Shown: positions 29,119 through 38,136, counted from the stretch's first letter. The stretch is 64,000 nucleotides of DNA from JBCBCP01 sp038530575 (GCA_038530575.1 JBCBCP010000005.1:62001-126000); one strand, 5' to 3'. The notes: generated by a model from the sequence alone, not told the origin. Translations and numbers: made by a program.

Positions 29119-29697
29119 CTAACGCGACAGCCGCAGTTCTCCGCCGGTTATCTGAATGCTGTCCCACCGCTGCAGGTAGCCCATGCCAAGCAGGGAGCCA
29201 AACATTTCGCCCCCGTTCACGACCGCGGGCACATTGCGATCCACGACGGGGCCAAGGGCGATCGAGTCGAGCCGAACGGGCGCTGTGCGCACAACACCGT
29301 TGGCGGTGCTGGCGCTGCCGATATAGCGCAGGTTCGCCGGATCTAGCCCCACGCGCGCGGCGTCCTCCTGGCTCAGCACGATGTCCGTCGCACCGGTGTC
29401 CACGACAAAGCGCACTGGCGCTCCGTTCACGTCGAGCGTTAGGTGATAGTGGCCATCAGGGCCGCGCGGCACGACGATGGTGCCGTCCTGGCTGACGGTC
29501 GCGCGGGGCTGCACGGTTTGGCTGATGTCTTCCCAAAGCCCTACGGCCGCGATCGCGCCAAGAAAGATGAAGGCCCAGATCGACGCCTGTTGCAGGGTTT
29601 TGGACCAGTTCGTGCGGCCCGACACAACAAACCAGCCGCCGACCATGACAAGTAGCAGGATCAGATAAACGAGGTGGCCGATGTCGACGTTGTTCAT
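29119..29697 (-). CDS. Membrane-anchored retropepsin-like aspartic protease (clan AA, TIGR02281 type)
   Basis: The 192-residue protein has two N-terminal membrane helices (HLVYLILLLVMVGGWFVV and ASIWAFIFLGAIAAVGLW), then a single retropepsin domain in the periplasm. The catalytic motif is RFVVDTGATDIVLS near residue 100, followed by the flap region and FGSLLGMGYLQRW. Such proteins act as homodimers. Related alphaproteobacterial enzymes exist, but their targets are unknown. ATG 29697 (MNNVDIGHLVYLI) is the start. Confidence 0.9.
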   Translation of the reverse strand: MNNVDIGHLVYLILLLVMVGGWFVVSGRTNWSKTLQQASIWAFIFLGAIAAVGLWEDISQTVQPRATVSQDGTIVVPRGPDGHYHLTLDVNGAPVRFVVDTGATDIVLSQEDAARVGLDPANLRYIGSASTANGVVRTAPVRLDSIALGPVVDRNVPAVVNGGEMFGSLLGMGYLQRWDSIQITGGELRLSR

Positions 29698-29728
29698 GAG
29701 ATGGATATAGGCACGCGCAGGCCAGGCG

Positions 29729-30349
29729 TCAGGGCGCGAGGCCGAAATTCCGAAGACCGTCGAGCACGAACTGGACTGCAAGCGCGGCCAGCAGCATGCC
29801 CAGAAGCCGCGTGACGACGGTGATCCCTGTCTTGCCCAACGCACGTTCCAGTAGGCTTGCGGCGAGAAACAGGGCCAGCACCAGTACCATGACCGCAGCC
29901 GTGACGCCCAATGTCAGGCCAAAGCCCACCCAGCCGGGGTTCTGCCCGGTCAGCAGGATCACGGACGCGATTGCCCCGGGGCCTGCGATCAGCGGGATGG
30001 CAAGGGGAAAGACAGATGGATCGTCGCCCGGCTCGTCCTCGGCCTGATCCTCACGCCGTTTGGTGCGGCGTTCGAAAAGCATGTCGAGGGCCGTGATGAA
30101 CAAGAGGATGCCGCCCGCAATCCGGAAGGCGGGCATGGAAATGCCGATAAAGGTCAGGATCGCCTCGCCTGCCAAAGCAAAGAGCACCAGCAGCGCCATG
30201 CCGATCCCCGTGGCGCGCAGGGCAATGCCAAGACGGCGGCGGCGGCTCATGCCTGCGGTCAACGCAACGAACAGCGGCGCAAGGCCGATGGGGTCGATCA
30301 CCACAAACATGGTGACAAAGGCGGTGATGAGGAAAGCGGTGTCGATCAT
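29729..30349 (-). CDS. MarC-family integral membrane protein
   Basis: The 206-residue protein has about six hydrophobic helices. It carries the MarC pattern FVVIDPIGLAPLFVALT in helix one, and FPLAIPLIAGPGAIASVILL at the start of the second half, with an acidic loop (RREDQAEDEPGDDPS) between. The family's transport function is unresolved. Confidence 0.9.
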   Translation of the reverse strand: MIDTAFLITAFVTMFVVIDPIGLAPLFVALTAGMSRRRRLGIALRATGIGMALLVLFALAGEAILTFIGISMPAFRIAGGILLFITALDMLFERRTKRREDQAEDEPGDDPSVFPLAIPLIAGPGAIASVILLTGQNPGWVGFGLTLGVTAAVMVLVLALFLAASLLERALGKTGITVVTRLLGMLLAALAVQFVLDGLRNFGLAP

Positions 30350-30382
30350 TTCTACTGTTCGGCTGGCGGCAGGTGTCGGACT

Positions 30383-30427
30383 GGGGGCCAGCCCCCAGAC
30401 CCCCGGAGGTTTACTTGGCCAAGTGAA
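30383..30427 (+). repeat. Dispersed GGAG-TTT-CTTGGCCAAGTGAA element, copy C
   Basis: It reads CTGGGGGCCAGCCCCCAG (a GGGGGC/GCCCCC hairpin), then ACCCCCGGAGGTTTACTTGG and CCAAGTGAATTG. This is the best-preserved copy with both the hairpin and the TTGGCCAA palindrome. It lies between marC and the ABC-F gene. Confidence 0.6.
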
Positions 30428-30442
30428 TTGAGAGTTCGGCTT

Positions 30443-32281
30443 CTAGGTGCCTTCTGCGGCCTCCAGACGTTCAAGGTCTTTGAGCCAGATGTCTTCGGCG
30501 CGGGCCATGGCCTCTTCCAGTTCGGCATATTTGCGCTGGAGGGCGAGACGGTCGGTGGACTGGGCGGCGTCATAAAGGTCCGGATCGGCGAGGCGTTTGG
30601 ACAGTTTGTCGTGCATGGCCTGCAGTTTTTCGATCCGCTCTTCGGACTTGCGGGCGGCGGAGCGCAGGGCGGTCAGGTCGGCCTTTTTGGGCTTTGGTGC
30701 CGGCGCGGGTTTTGCCGGTTTCGGCGCGTCCGATTTCAGCAGAAGGCTGCGGTAGGCTTCAAGGTCCTCAGAGTAGGGGGTCACTGTGCCGTCTTTGACC
30801 AGCCAGAGGCGGTCGGCGACCAGCTCCAGCAGGTGCATGTCGTGTGACACGAGGATCACCGCGCCGGTGTAGTCGGTCAGCGCCTCGACGAGTGCCTCCC
30901 GGCTTTCAATATCAAGGTGGTTGGTCGGCTCGTCGAGGATCAGAAGATGCGGCGCATCGAGCGTGGCCAGCAGCAGTGACAGGCGTGCTTTCTGCCCGCC
31001 CGAGAGCTGGCCGACGGGCGTGTCGGCCTGATCAGCGTGCAGGCCAAAGCCCGCAAGCCGCGCGCGCCATTTCTTGGGCTCCTCGCCCGGGCGGGCGCTG
31101 CGCAGGTGATCAAGCGGCGTGTCCTCGAGGATTAGCTCATCAACCTGATGTTGGGCAAAATAGCCGATGCGCAGGCCTTTCGCGTTGATCTGCCGCCCGC
31201 CCCGTTTGTCCAGCCGGCCGGACAGCAGCTTTGACAGGGTCGACTTGCCCTGACCGTTCTTGCCCAGAAGCGCGATGCGGTCGTCCTGGTCGATGCGCAA
31301 ATTCAGACGATTGAGCACCGTCGTGTCGCCATAGCCCGTGGCCGCGCCGTCCAGATGCACGATGGGCGGCGACAGCTCTTCGGGTTCGGGGAAGGCAAAA
31401 CTGCGCAGACCCGCCTCTTGCGGCGAGGTGATAGGCTGCATTTTGGACAGGGCCTTCAAGCGGCTTTGGGCTTGCCGCGCCTTGTCGGCCTTGTAGCGGA
31501 AGCGGTCGACGTAGCTTTGCAAATGGACGCGGCGGGCCTCTTGCTTCTTGGCCATGGCTTCGGCCTGGGCCAGCCGCTCTGCGCGCTGGCGGGCGAACTG
31601 GTCGTAGGGGCCTTGGTAGAGCGTCAGCTTGCGGTCCTCGAGGTGGAGGATCGCGCCAACCGCCCGGTTCAGAAGGCCCCGGTCGTGGCTGATCACGATG
31701 ACGGTGTGTGGGTATTTGGCAAGGTACGCTTCGAGCCACAGCGCGCCCTCAAGATCTAGGTAGTTGGTCGGCTCGTCCAGCAGCAGAAGGTCAGGTTGGG
31801 CGAAAAGGACGGCGGCCAACGCCACGCGCATGCGCCAGCCGCCGGAGAAGTCGGAGCAGGGTCTGTGCTGGTCAGGCTCGTCAAAGCCGAGACCCTTGAG
31901 GATTGTGGCCGCGCGCGCTTCGGCCGACCAGGCGTCGATGTCGGCGAGGCGCGTCTGGATTTCGGCGATGCGCGCCGGATCTTCCGTTTCCTCGGCCAAT
32001 AGTGCGGCGCGTTCGGTGTCCGCGGCCAGCACGGTATCGAGCAGGGATGTCGAAGAGCTTGGCACCTCTTGCGCGACGCCGCCAATCCGGGCGCCTGTGG
32101 GCAAAGCGATATCACCCGACTCAAGTGCCAGTTCGCCCCGGATCAGGCGAAAGAGCGTGGTTTTGCCGGTGCCGTTGCGGCCCACAAGCCCGACCTTGTG
32201 GCCCGCCGGGATCATGGCGGAAGCCCCCTCGAACAGGGGGCGGCCAGCGACGGCGTAGCGGATATCGGTCAAGCGCAGCAT
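30443..32281 (-). CDS. ABC-F family ATPase (YheS/Uup-like)
   Basis: The 612-residue soluble protein holds two ABC domains: Walker A GRNGTGKTTL and GKNGQGKSTL, signatures FSGGWRMRVALA and LSGGQKARLSLL, and Walker B LLLLDEPTNYLDLEG and LLILDEPTNHLDIES. They are joined by the P-site linker (residues about 240-310, with KADKARQAQSRLKAL). A charged C-terminal coiled coil spans residues 530-612. ABC-F proteins act on ribosomes to rescue stalled or difficult translation. It is divergent from the Fe-S protein gene. Confidence 0.93.
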   Translation of the reverse strand: MLRLTDIRYAVAGRPLFEGASAMIPAGHKVGLVGRNGTGKTTLFRLIRGELALESGDIALPTGARIGGVAQEVPSSSTSLLDTVLAADTERAALLAEETEDPARIAEIQTRLADIDAWSAEARAATILKGLGFDEPDQHRPCSDFSGGWRMRVALAAVLFAQPDLLLLDEPTNYLDLEGALWLEAYLAKYPHTVIVISHDRGLLNRAVGAILHLEDRKLTLYQGPYDQFARQRAERLAQAEAMAKKQEARRVHLQSYVDRFRYKADKARQAQSRLKALSKMQPITSPQEAGLRSFAFPEPEELSPPIVHLDGAATGYGDTTVLNRLNLRIDQDDRIALLGKNGQGKSTLSKLLSGRLDKRGGRQINAKGLRIGYFAQHQVDELILEDTPLDHLRSARPGEEPKKWRARLAGFGLHADQADTPVGQLSGGQKARLSLLLATLDAPHLLILDEPTNHLDIESREALVEALTDYTGAVILVSHDMHLLELVADRLWLVKDGTVTPYSEDLEAYRSLLLKSDAPKPAKPAPAPKPKKADLTALRSAARKSEERIEKLQAMHDKLSKRLADPDLYDAAQSTDRLALQRKYAELEEAMARAEDIWLKDLERLEAAEGT

Positions 32282-32378
32282 GGGCGTGCAATGGCGCAGG
32301 GGCGCTGCGCCGTCAACGGGTCAGGGCCGCCGCCGCATTGTGTTTGCGCGAACGAGCCGCGACGCCTAGGTTTCCGGT

Positions 32379-33356
32379 ATGCCGAAAGACAACCCGCACA
32401 AGCCGTTTACACCTGACCCGCGTTTGCTGGCGCGCATGCCCGCGCGGTCCGGCAATGCGGTCAACGGGCTTGGCGAGCAGGCGTTCCGCCGTCCCGAGGT
32501 GGTTTATTGGGCGACGGACCTTGGCAGCATCGCTCATGGTGACGTGCAGCAGTATTTCTTCGAACGCTCCGCCGAGGCGCCCGCCTTTGCCGAGGCGCGG
32601 GCGCGCCGCGTGGCGGCCACGTCTTTTGACATGGGTGCGGTGGCGTGCACACCTGAGAAGCGCGAACCAGAGGCATGGACAAAGGCTCTGAACGGCTTTG
32701 TTGCGGATGGTCTGTGCGACATGGTTGGCGTGGCCGAGATGTCGCCGGATTGGGTCTATGAGGGGGATGAGGTCAGCCAGTCGCGGGTCATCGTGATTGG
32801 CGTTGAGCATGATTACGAAGAGATTTCACAAGCGCCAGCGGAGGCCGCTGGGCTTGAGGTTATGGCGCAGTATCAGCGCGCCGCTGTGGCAGCCAAGCGT
32901 ATCGCGGCGTGGTTGCGCAGTGCGGGCTGGGACGCAGAGCCGGTTACCGGCCCAAACACAGGCGCCATCACCCTGATCCCGCCAGCGCTGGCCTGCGGTT
33001 TTGGCGAATTGGGCAAGCATGGCTCGCTGATCAATGCCGAGTTTGGGGCCTCTTTTCGCCTGTCAGCAGTGTTGACCGATGCGCCATTTGCCCCAACGCC
33101 GACACGGGATTTTGGCGTTGACGAATTTTGCACCAACTGCCGGATCTGCGAGGATGCGTGCCCGCCCGAAGCGATTGCGCCCAAAAAGCAGACGGTGCGC
33201 GGGGCGCAAAAGTGGTATGTCGATTTTGACAAGTGTATCTCGTTTTTCAACGAAACGCATGGCTGCGCGATGTGCATCGCGGTCTGCCCTTGGTCGCGGC
33301 CCGGTGTCGGCCTGAACCTTGCCGCCAAGCTGGCGCGGCGCGCTGCACGCGATTAA
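32379..33356 (+). CDS. Cytosolic reductive-dehalogenase-like Fe-S protein (RdhA/QueG superfamily)
   Basis: The 325-residue protein has two cubane-cluster motifs: FCTNCRICEDACPPEAI (Cys 251, 254, 257, 261) and GCAMCIAVCPWS (Cys 296, 299, 303). Between them lies KWYVDFDKCISFF. Just before is GKHGSLINAEFGASFRLSAVLTDAPFAP, cited as GKHGSLINAEFG and SAVLTDAPFAP, the cobalamin-domain edge. The FCxxCxxC...KWYxDxxKC...CxxCIAVCP order matches reductive dehalogenases better than QueG, whose SYxTIE segment is missing. There is no Tat signal or membrane anchor, so it would be cytosolic. A B12-dependent reductase is likely; the substrate is unknown. Confidence 0.75.
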   Translation: MPKDNPHKPFTPDPRLLARMPARSGNAVNGLGEQAFRRPEVVYWATDLGSIAHGDVQQYFFERSAEAPAFAEARARRVAATSFDMGAVACTPEKREPEAWTKALNGFVADGLCDMVGVAEMSPDWVYEGDEVSQSRVIVIGVEHDYEEISQAPAEAAGLEVMAQYQRAAVAAKRIAAWLRSAGWDAEPVTGPNTGAITLIPPALACGFGELGKHGSLINAEFGASFRLSAVLTDAPFAPTPTRDFGVDEFCTNCRICEDACPPEAIAPKKQTVRGAQKWYVDFDKCISFFNETHGCAMCIAVCPWSRPGVGLNLAAKLARRAARD

Positions 33357-33976
33357 AGCGGGTCGAGTCCCTTGAATTCTGCGGTAATGCGAAACCCGAT
33401 CCGGTTGCCAACGCCGGTGCGCGTGCCCGGCGGGGGAAGCCCTTCGGTCAGGCCAAAATCTGCCCGCTCGAACGAGCCTGTTGCGGTAAAGCCAAGCCGC
33501 GGTACCGGCTCCCACGGCGCCTCTGCATAGCCGCCGTGAAAGTAGACGTGCAGCGTGAGCGGTGCGCTGACCCCCAAAAGCGTTAATTTGCCTGTCACAC
33601 GCGCGGTCCGCGGTCCGGTGCGGTCAAACCCGTCCGAGCTGTAGCGGATCGTGGGAAACGCAGCCGCCCGCAGCCAATCCGGCCCAAGTATCGTGTCCAG
33701 AAACCCAGCGGGCGGCGCAGGAAGATCAAGCGATGCTGTGCGCACTTCGGCGGTAAGCTTGGTCGCGTGCAGCTCTTGCGTTCCGATGTCGAGCGTGGCC
33801 GAGAAATCGTCGAAGGTGAATGTAAAGGGCGCGACGCCCATATGGTCAATCTGTGCAGCCAGCGTTGCATAGGCGGGATCAAGCACCAGCCGCTGGAAAG
33901 TCAGATCGGGAATGTCAGGCGATTGCGCAGATGCGGGCTGGGCCAGGCACAACACAAATAAGGCGGATCGCAGCAT
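33353..33976 (-). CDS. Periplasmic YceI-family lipocalin-like protein
   Basis: The 207-residue protein has a signal peptide (MLRSALFVLCLAQPASA) and the YceI beta-barrel pattern: HMGVAPFTFTFDDFSATLDI, AAAFPTIRYSSDGF, GKLTLLGVSAPLTLHVYFHG, and GFTATGSFERADFGL. These barrels bind isoprenoid-like lipids. Its stop overlaps the convergent Fe-S gene stop by four bases. Confidence 0.9.
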   Translation of the reverse strand: MLRSALFVLCLAQPASAQSPDIPDLTFQRLVLDPAYATLAAQIDHMGVAPFTFTFDDFSATLDIGTQELHATKLTAEVRTASLDLPAPPAGFLDTILGPDWLRAAAFPTIRYSSDGFDRTGPRTARVTGKLTLLGVSAPLTLHVYFHGGYAEAPWEPVPRLGFTATGSFERADFGLTEGLPPPGTRTGVGNRIGFRITAEFKGLDPL

Positions 33977-34104
33977 AAAGGTCTCCGGCAAGCTTTGATT
34001 TCAGACTAGCCTGAGTAGGGCGGTTTTGGGCAGTCTTTTTCGCGCTTTGCATCCTGCCGCGCTCGGCCCTTGTGCCGGAGCCGCCGCAGGCTTAGGCGGG
34101 TGCG

Positions 34105-35289
34105 ATGACCCCGACTCCACCCCGCCTTGTCACGCTTGTCCTTCTGACGGCGCTGACTGTTCTGACGCTGAACATGTTCCTGCCGGCGCTTCCGGCTATG
34201 CGGGCCTATTTTGACGTCAACGAAGCCGTCATGGGACGGGCGATTTCGGTCTATATGGCGGCAGCAGCGGCGCTGCAGCTTGTGATCGGGCCGCTCTCGG
34301 ACCGGCTGGGGCGGCGGCCCGTGATCCTGGGGCTCTTGGCCGTCTATGTTATTGCCTCGGCAGTTTGTCTTTTGGCGCAGGACATCACGGTTTTTCTGAT
34401 CGCGCGTACGGCGCAGGCGGTGGCCGTGGGCGGGGGCATTCTGGCCTCCGCGGTTGTGCGGGACATGTATGACGGGCGCACGGCCGCCGCCAAACTGTCG
34501 TTGATCGCATCGGCCATGGCCATCGCGCCGATGCTGGCGCCGATGGTTGGCGGCCTGCTGGAAGCTGCGGCGGGCTGGCGGGCGGTGTTTGTGACATATG
34601 CGGTCATGGGCGCGGGCCTTTTGGCGTGGTGCTGGTTTGATCTGGGCGAAACGCACGAGACCGGGCAGGGCGTGCGGCTGGAGGTCGGTGCGCTGCTGCG
34701 TGCGCGGCTCTTTTGGGCCTATGTCGGCGTGCAGGGTTTTGGGGTTGGTGTGTTCTACGTCTTTCTGACCGGCGCCCCCTTTGTTGCCGCGGATGTCTTT
34801 GGCCTTGGCCCGGCGCAGACGGGCATCGCGCTTGGCTCGACCACGCTCGGTTTCATGGCAGGCGCCGCGATGAGCGCCCGGCTGATGGAGCCGGTCGGCC
34901 CGATGCGCCTGATCCTGATCGGGCGGCTGGTGCCGCTGGCGGGGCTGGGCGCGTCGCTGGTCTATTACCTTGCAGGGGGCGCGGCGGTCTGGCCGCTCTT
35001 TGTCTCGACCATCTCGGTCGGGATTGGCAATGGCCTGTCGCTGCCCGGGGCCAATGCCGGGGCGCTGTCGGTGCGGCCCGATCTGGCGGGCAGTGCGTCG
35101 GGCTTTGGTGGCGCGGTGTCGCTTGGTCTGGGGGCTGCGCTGACATGGGCGGCCACACAGGTGATTGCGGCCAACACAAGTGCGGCGGCGCTGCTGGCCC
35201 TGATGATCGGCATCTCGGTGATCGCGCTTTGTGCCGCGCTGCTTGCCCGGCTTTGGGAACGCCACCCGGATGGGGTTTCCAACGCCTGA
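34105..35289 (+). CDS. Bcr/CflA-type multidrug efflux MFS transporter
   Basis: The 394-residue protein has twelve predicted helices. The Bcr/CflA signs are NMFLPALPAM in helix one, the loop GPLSDRLGRRPVILGGLL-type motif A (read GPLSDRLGRRPVILGLLA), and ARTAQAVAVGGGILASAVVRD (motif C region) near residue 105. It probably exports drugs or metabolites by proton antiport. It lies alone upstream of ndk. Confidence 0.9.
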   Translation: MTPTPPRLVTLVLLTALTVLTLNMFLPALPAMRAYFDVNEAVMGRAISVYMAAAAALQLVIGPLSDRLGRRPVILGLLAVYVIASAVCLLAQDITVFLIARTAQAVAVGGGILASAVVRDMYDGRTAAAKLSLIASAMAIAPMLAPMVGGLLEAAAGWRAVFVTYAVMGAGLLAWCWFDLGETHETGQGVRLEVGALLRARLFWAYVGVQGFGVGVFYVFLTGAPFVAADVFGLGPAQTGIALGSTTLGFMAGAAMSARLMEPVGPMRLILIGRLVPLAGLGASLVYYLAGGAAVWPLFVSTISVGIGNGLSLPGANAGALSVRPDLAGSASGFGGAVSLGLGAALTWAATQVIAANTSAAALLALMIGISVIALCAALLARLWERHPDGVSNA

Positions 35290-35348
35290 GTGCCGTGTTA
35301 GGCGGGCCGCGAAATTCGCCGACATCCGGCATGAACAGGAGTATACCC

Positions 35349-35771
35349 ATGGCGCTCGAGCGTACCTTTTCGATCATCAAGCCTGATGCAACCCGCCGTA
35401 ACCTGACTGGCAAGATCAATGCCAAGTTCGAGGAGGCCGGCCTGCGCATCGTCGCGCAAAAGCGTATCCATCTGACCAAGGCGCAGGCGGGCGAGTTCTA
35501 CGCGGTGCACAAAGAGCGCCCGTTCTATGACGAGCTGTGCGAATTCATGGCGTCCGCCCCGATCGTGGCGCAGGTGCTGGAAGGCGAAGGCGCAATTGCC
35601 AAGAACCGCGAAGTGATGGGCGCCACCAACCCGGCCGACGCGGCACCGGGCACGATCCGCGCCGAGTTTGCCGAATCCGTGGGTGAAAACTCCGTGCACG
35701 GCTCCGATGCGCCCGAGACCGCAGCGGTCGAGATCGCGTATTTCTTCTCGGGCCTTGAGCTGGTCGGCTGA
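35349..35771 (+). CDS. ndk: Nucleoside diphosphate kinase
   Basis: Ndk moves the gamma phosphate between nucleoside tri- and diphosphates through a phospho-His. The 140-residue protein has MALERTFSIIKPDATRRN and the active-site His in ENSVHGSDAPETAAVEIAYF near residue 117. It is followed by a strong Rho-independent terminator. Confidence 0.97.
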   Translation: MALERTFSIIKPDATRRNLTGKINAKFEEAGLRIVAQKRIHLTKAQAGEFYAVHKERPFYDELCEFMASAPIVAQVLEGEGAIAKNREVMGATNPADAAPGTIRAEFAESVGENSVHGSDAPETAAVEIAYFFSGLELVG

Positions 35772-35791
35772 TCGCCCACTATAGCGTTCCG

Positions 35792-35822
35792 AAAGGGCCC
35801 CGGCGTGTGCCGGGGCCTTTTT
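35792..35822. terminator. Bidirectional Rho-independent terminator after ndk
   Basis: GGCCCCGGC-gtgt-GCCGGGGCC (35796-35817) is a perfect nine-base-pair stem. A T run follows at 35818-35822 and an AAA precedes it. It ends ndk and, on the other strand, abuts the stop of the small gene at 35822. Confidence 0.9.
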
Positions 35823-36010
35823 CATTCGCCCGGGTCAAAATCACCGTCCTTGAGGATCTGCCGCGTCAGTAGGCTCTTGTAGCGGCGCTGGCGCCGGCGG
35901 GCCTTGGCGCCACTAGCGCGCCAGCCCTCGCGCTTGTCCTGCACGATATCTTCAAGGTCATCTGCGCGCTCAATGCGCTGCGCGTCGCGGGGGTCTGTGC
36001 GTTTTGCCAT
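35822..36010 (-). CDS. Small basic conserved protein, unknown function
   Basis: The 62-residue, highly charged protein (MAKRTDPRDAQRIERADDLE..., then RASGAKARRRQRRYKSLLTRQIL) starts at ATG 36010. The Lys/Arg-rich middle suggests nucleic-acid or ribosome contact, but no family is recognised. Its stop lies within the ndk terminator. Confidence 0.6.
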   Translation of the reverse strand: MAKRTDPRDAQRIERADDLEDIVQDKREGWRASGAKARRRQRRYKSLLTRQILKDGDFDPGE

Positions 36011-36049
36011 GGGCCGCATGTGGCCCGGCGCCGCGCGGCGTCAAGCGGG

Positions 36050-36142
36050 TCAGATGCTTGCGAAATCGGTAAAGATCTGGCGCACTGGCGGTGTGGGCTT
36101 GGGCGCTTGAGGCTTGGGGGTGCGGGGTGTGTCCTTGGACAT
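36050..36142 (-). CDS. Candidate 30-residue miniprotein
   Basis: ATG 36142 has an AAAGG seven bases upstream. The frame reads MSKDTPRTPKPQAPKPTPPV then RQIFTDFASI. It is Pro/Lys-rich with a hydrophobic-aromatic tail. It shares orientation with the 62-residue gene 40 bases downstream. There is no homology evidence, so it could be chance. Confidence 0.35.
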   Translation of the reverse strand: MSKDTPRTPKPQAPKPTPPVRQIFTDFASI

Positions 36143-36228
36143 GGGGTAACCTTTCACTCGTTGATGTGGAAAGGGTGCGCCGCGCCCGGGGCCTCCCAAA
36201 GGCGGAAAAGGGGCGTTTTCGTGCGGGT

Positions 36229-37158
36229 TCAGCGCAATTCGACGCGATATGCGCTGGTTTGGCGCCATGGCGCGCCCGCCTTCAGCAAAATCGACGGGAA
36301 GCCATGGTGGTTTGGTGCATCGGGCCACATTTGCGGCTCAAGCGCGAGGCCCGCATAGGGGCCAATGCGGCCCACCCGGGGCAAGTCGCGCCCGTCATAG
36401 ACTTGCAGCCCGGGTGCAGTGGTGCGCAGGTGCAGCCGCGGCCCGGACGCGCCCCCGTCAAGTCGGGCGGCAAACATGGCGCCAGGGCGCGGGGCGGGGG
36501 CAAGACAAATGTTGTGATCTAGCGGCACGTCGCCGATAGGTGCCGGGTGGTGCGGGATCAGGCCCAGCGCGCTCAGCCGTTTGGTCTCGCCTGACGGCAA
36601 GAGGTCTTCGGTCATGCTCAGAAATCGTTCGGCCGCAAGCCACAGGCGGTGACCTTGCAGCGTGTCGCCCGCTGTCATCGTCCAGTAGGGGTGCAGGGCA
36701 AGGTTCATGACCGTGTCGGCGTCAGAGGTGGCGGAGAGATCGACGGTCAGCGTCTCCCCCTGCACCGCAAACTGCGCGGTCACGCGGCGGTTGCCGGGCA
36801 GGCCGCACGCACCGTCTGGCAGGTCGCAAATCAGGGTAAGCGCTTCCATGCTGTGCTCGGTCACAGACCAATCGCGGGCGTGCAGGCCTTCTGGCCCCGA
36901 ATGAAGCGTGTTGCGCCCGACATTGGCGGGCAGATCATAGCTGCGCCCTGCGATCGTGACCCGTGCCCCGCCGATGCGGTTCGCAACCGGGCCAACCACG
37001 GTGCCCGCGAACGGGTGCGCCGCCAACAGCACGCCCGGATCCTCGGTGCCCAGCACAAGGCTTTGCGCCCAACCCGCGCGCCAAAGGCCGACAAGACCCG
37101 CGCCGCGCGCGGTGATACGGGCGCGCAAAAGGGGGCTTTCAATCTCGAACCAATCCAT
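36229..37158 (-). CDS. Aldose 1-epimerase family protein
   Basis: Mutarotases interconvert alpha and beta anomers of aldoses. The 309-residue protein has NRIGGARVTIAGRSYDL, GRNTLHSGPEGLHARDW (catalytic His region), MNLALHPYWTM (second His) and LALEPQMWPDAPNH (catalytic Glu). The match is to the GalM-like group; the sugar is unknown. The gene is divergent from the aminotransferase. Confidence 0.9.
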   Translation of the reverse strand: MDWFEIESPLLRARITARGAGLVGLWRAGWAQSLVLGTEDPGVLLAAHPFAGTVVGPVANRIGGARVTIAGRSYDLPANVGRNTLHSGPEGLHARDWSVTEHSMEALTLICDLPDGACGLPGNRRVTAQFAVQGETLTVDLSATSDADTVMNLALHPYWTMTAGDTLQGHRLWLAAERFLSMTEDLLPSGETKRLSALGLIPHHPAPIGDVPLDHNICLAPAPRPGAMFAARLDGGASGPRLHLRTTAPGLQVYDGRDLPRVGRIGPYAGLALEPQMWPDAPNHHGFPSILLKAGAPWRQTSAYRVELR

Positions 37159-37236
37159 GGCCTGACCCTGCCTTGTGCGTCAGGCCTTGACCAGAGGGCG
37201 AAGGGCGGAAACCCTGCTCGAAAACGGAGACACAGC

Positions 37237-38136
37237 ATGGCCATTTCCACCCACGACGCCGCGGAGGACGCGCGCAACGACGATATCCTGATCTATGTCG
37301 ATGGTGCGCTGAAGCCCAAGGCGGAGGCGGTTGTGTCGGTCTATGACAGCGGCTTCATGTTGGGGGACGGGGTGTGGGAGGGGCTGCGCCTCTATCAGGG
37401 GCGCATTCCGTTTCTGCGCGAACATCTGGACCGGCTGATTGAGGCGGCGTTATTCATCGACCTAGATATTGGGATGGACCGGGCGGGGCTTGAGGCCGCG
37501 ATCTGGCAGACGCTGGAGGCCAACGCGATGCGAACCGACGTGCATCTGCGCGTCATGGTCACGCGTGGGCGCAAGCGCAAACCCTTCCAGCACCCGCATT
37601 TGTCGGTCTGGGGCAGCACCGTTGTGATCATCGCCGAACACTCGGTGCCGGTTGAGAACCCGGGTGGGATCAAGCTGGCCTCGGTGCCGCATCATCGCGG
37701 GCTGCCATTGACGCAGGACGCCAAGCTGAATTCACACTCCAAGCTGAACTGCATCATCGCGCTGACCCACGCGATCCGGCAGGGCGCGGACGAGGCCCTG
37801 ATGCTCGACCCCTTTGGCTTTGTGAACACGACCAACGCGTGCAACTTCTTTATCGTGCGCGGCGGGGAGGTTTGGACCTCTACCGGCGAATATTGCATGG
37901 CGGGCATCACCCGCGCCAAGGTTATCGAGATTTGCCGCGACCTGGGCATTCCGATCTTTGAAAAGAACTATTCGCTGCTGGAGACCTATTCCGCTGACGA
38001 GGCCTTTCTGACCGGAACCTTTGGCGCCCAGACCCCGGTCAGAGAGATCGACGGCAGGCGCATCGGGGATGGAACCGCGGGCCCCGTGATGCAGCGCATC
38101 CGGGCCGCCTACAAGGCGATGGTCGCAAAGGACTAA
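37237..38136 (+). CDS. PLP fold-type IV (class IV) aminotransferase
   Basis: The 299-residue protein has IYVDGALKPKAEAVVSVYDSGFMLGDGVWEGLR, cited as VSVYDSGFMLGDGVWEGL. The PLP-Lys region is AKLNSHSKLNCIIALTHA near residue 170, with GADEALMLDPFGFVNTTNACNFF after it. Branched-chain and D-amino-acid transaminases share this fold. The usual Glu in the VAEGSGEN segment is replaced by VNTTNACN, so the substrate class is uncertain. GGAG precedes ATG 37237. Confidence 0.85.
   Translation: MAISTHDAAEDARNDDILIYVDGALKPKAEAVVSVYDSGFMLGDGVWEGLRLYQGRIPFLREHLDRLIEAALFIDLDIGMDRAGLEAAIWQTLEANAMRTDVHLRVMVTRGRKRKPFQHPHLSVWGSTVVIIAEHSVPVENPGGIKLASVPHHRGLPLTQDAKLNSHSKLNCIIALTHAIRQGADEALMLDPFGFVNTTNACNFFIVRGGEVWTSTGEYCMAGITRAKVIEICRDLGIPIFEKNYSLLETYSADEAFLTGTFGAQTPVREIDGRRIGDGTAGPVMQRIRAAYKAMVAKD

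Noticed and set aside
32379..33356. Epoxyqueuosine reductase (QueG) call
   Set aside because: The SYxTIE segment of QueG is absent and the KWYxDxxKC...CxxCIAVCP order fits RdhA-like proteins better.
34006..35325. Minus-strand open frame of about 440 codons opposite the MFS gene
   Set aside because: It is rich in Arg, Gln, His and Lys with no hydrophobic core, which is the expected antisense of a membrane protein gene.
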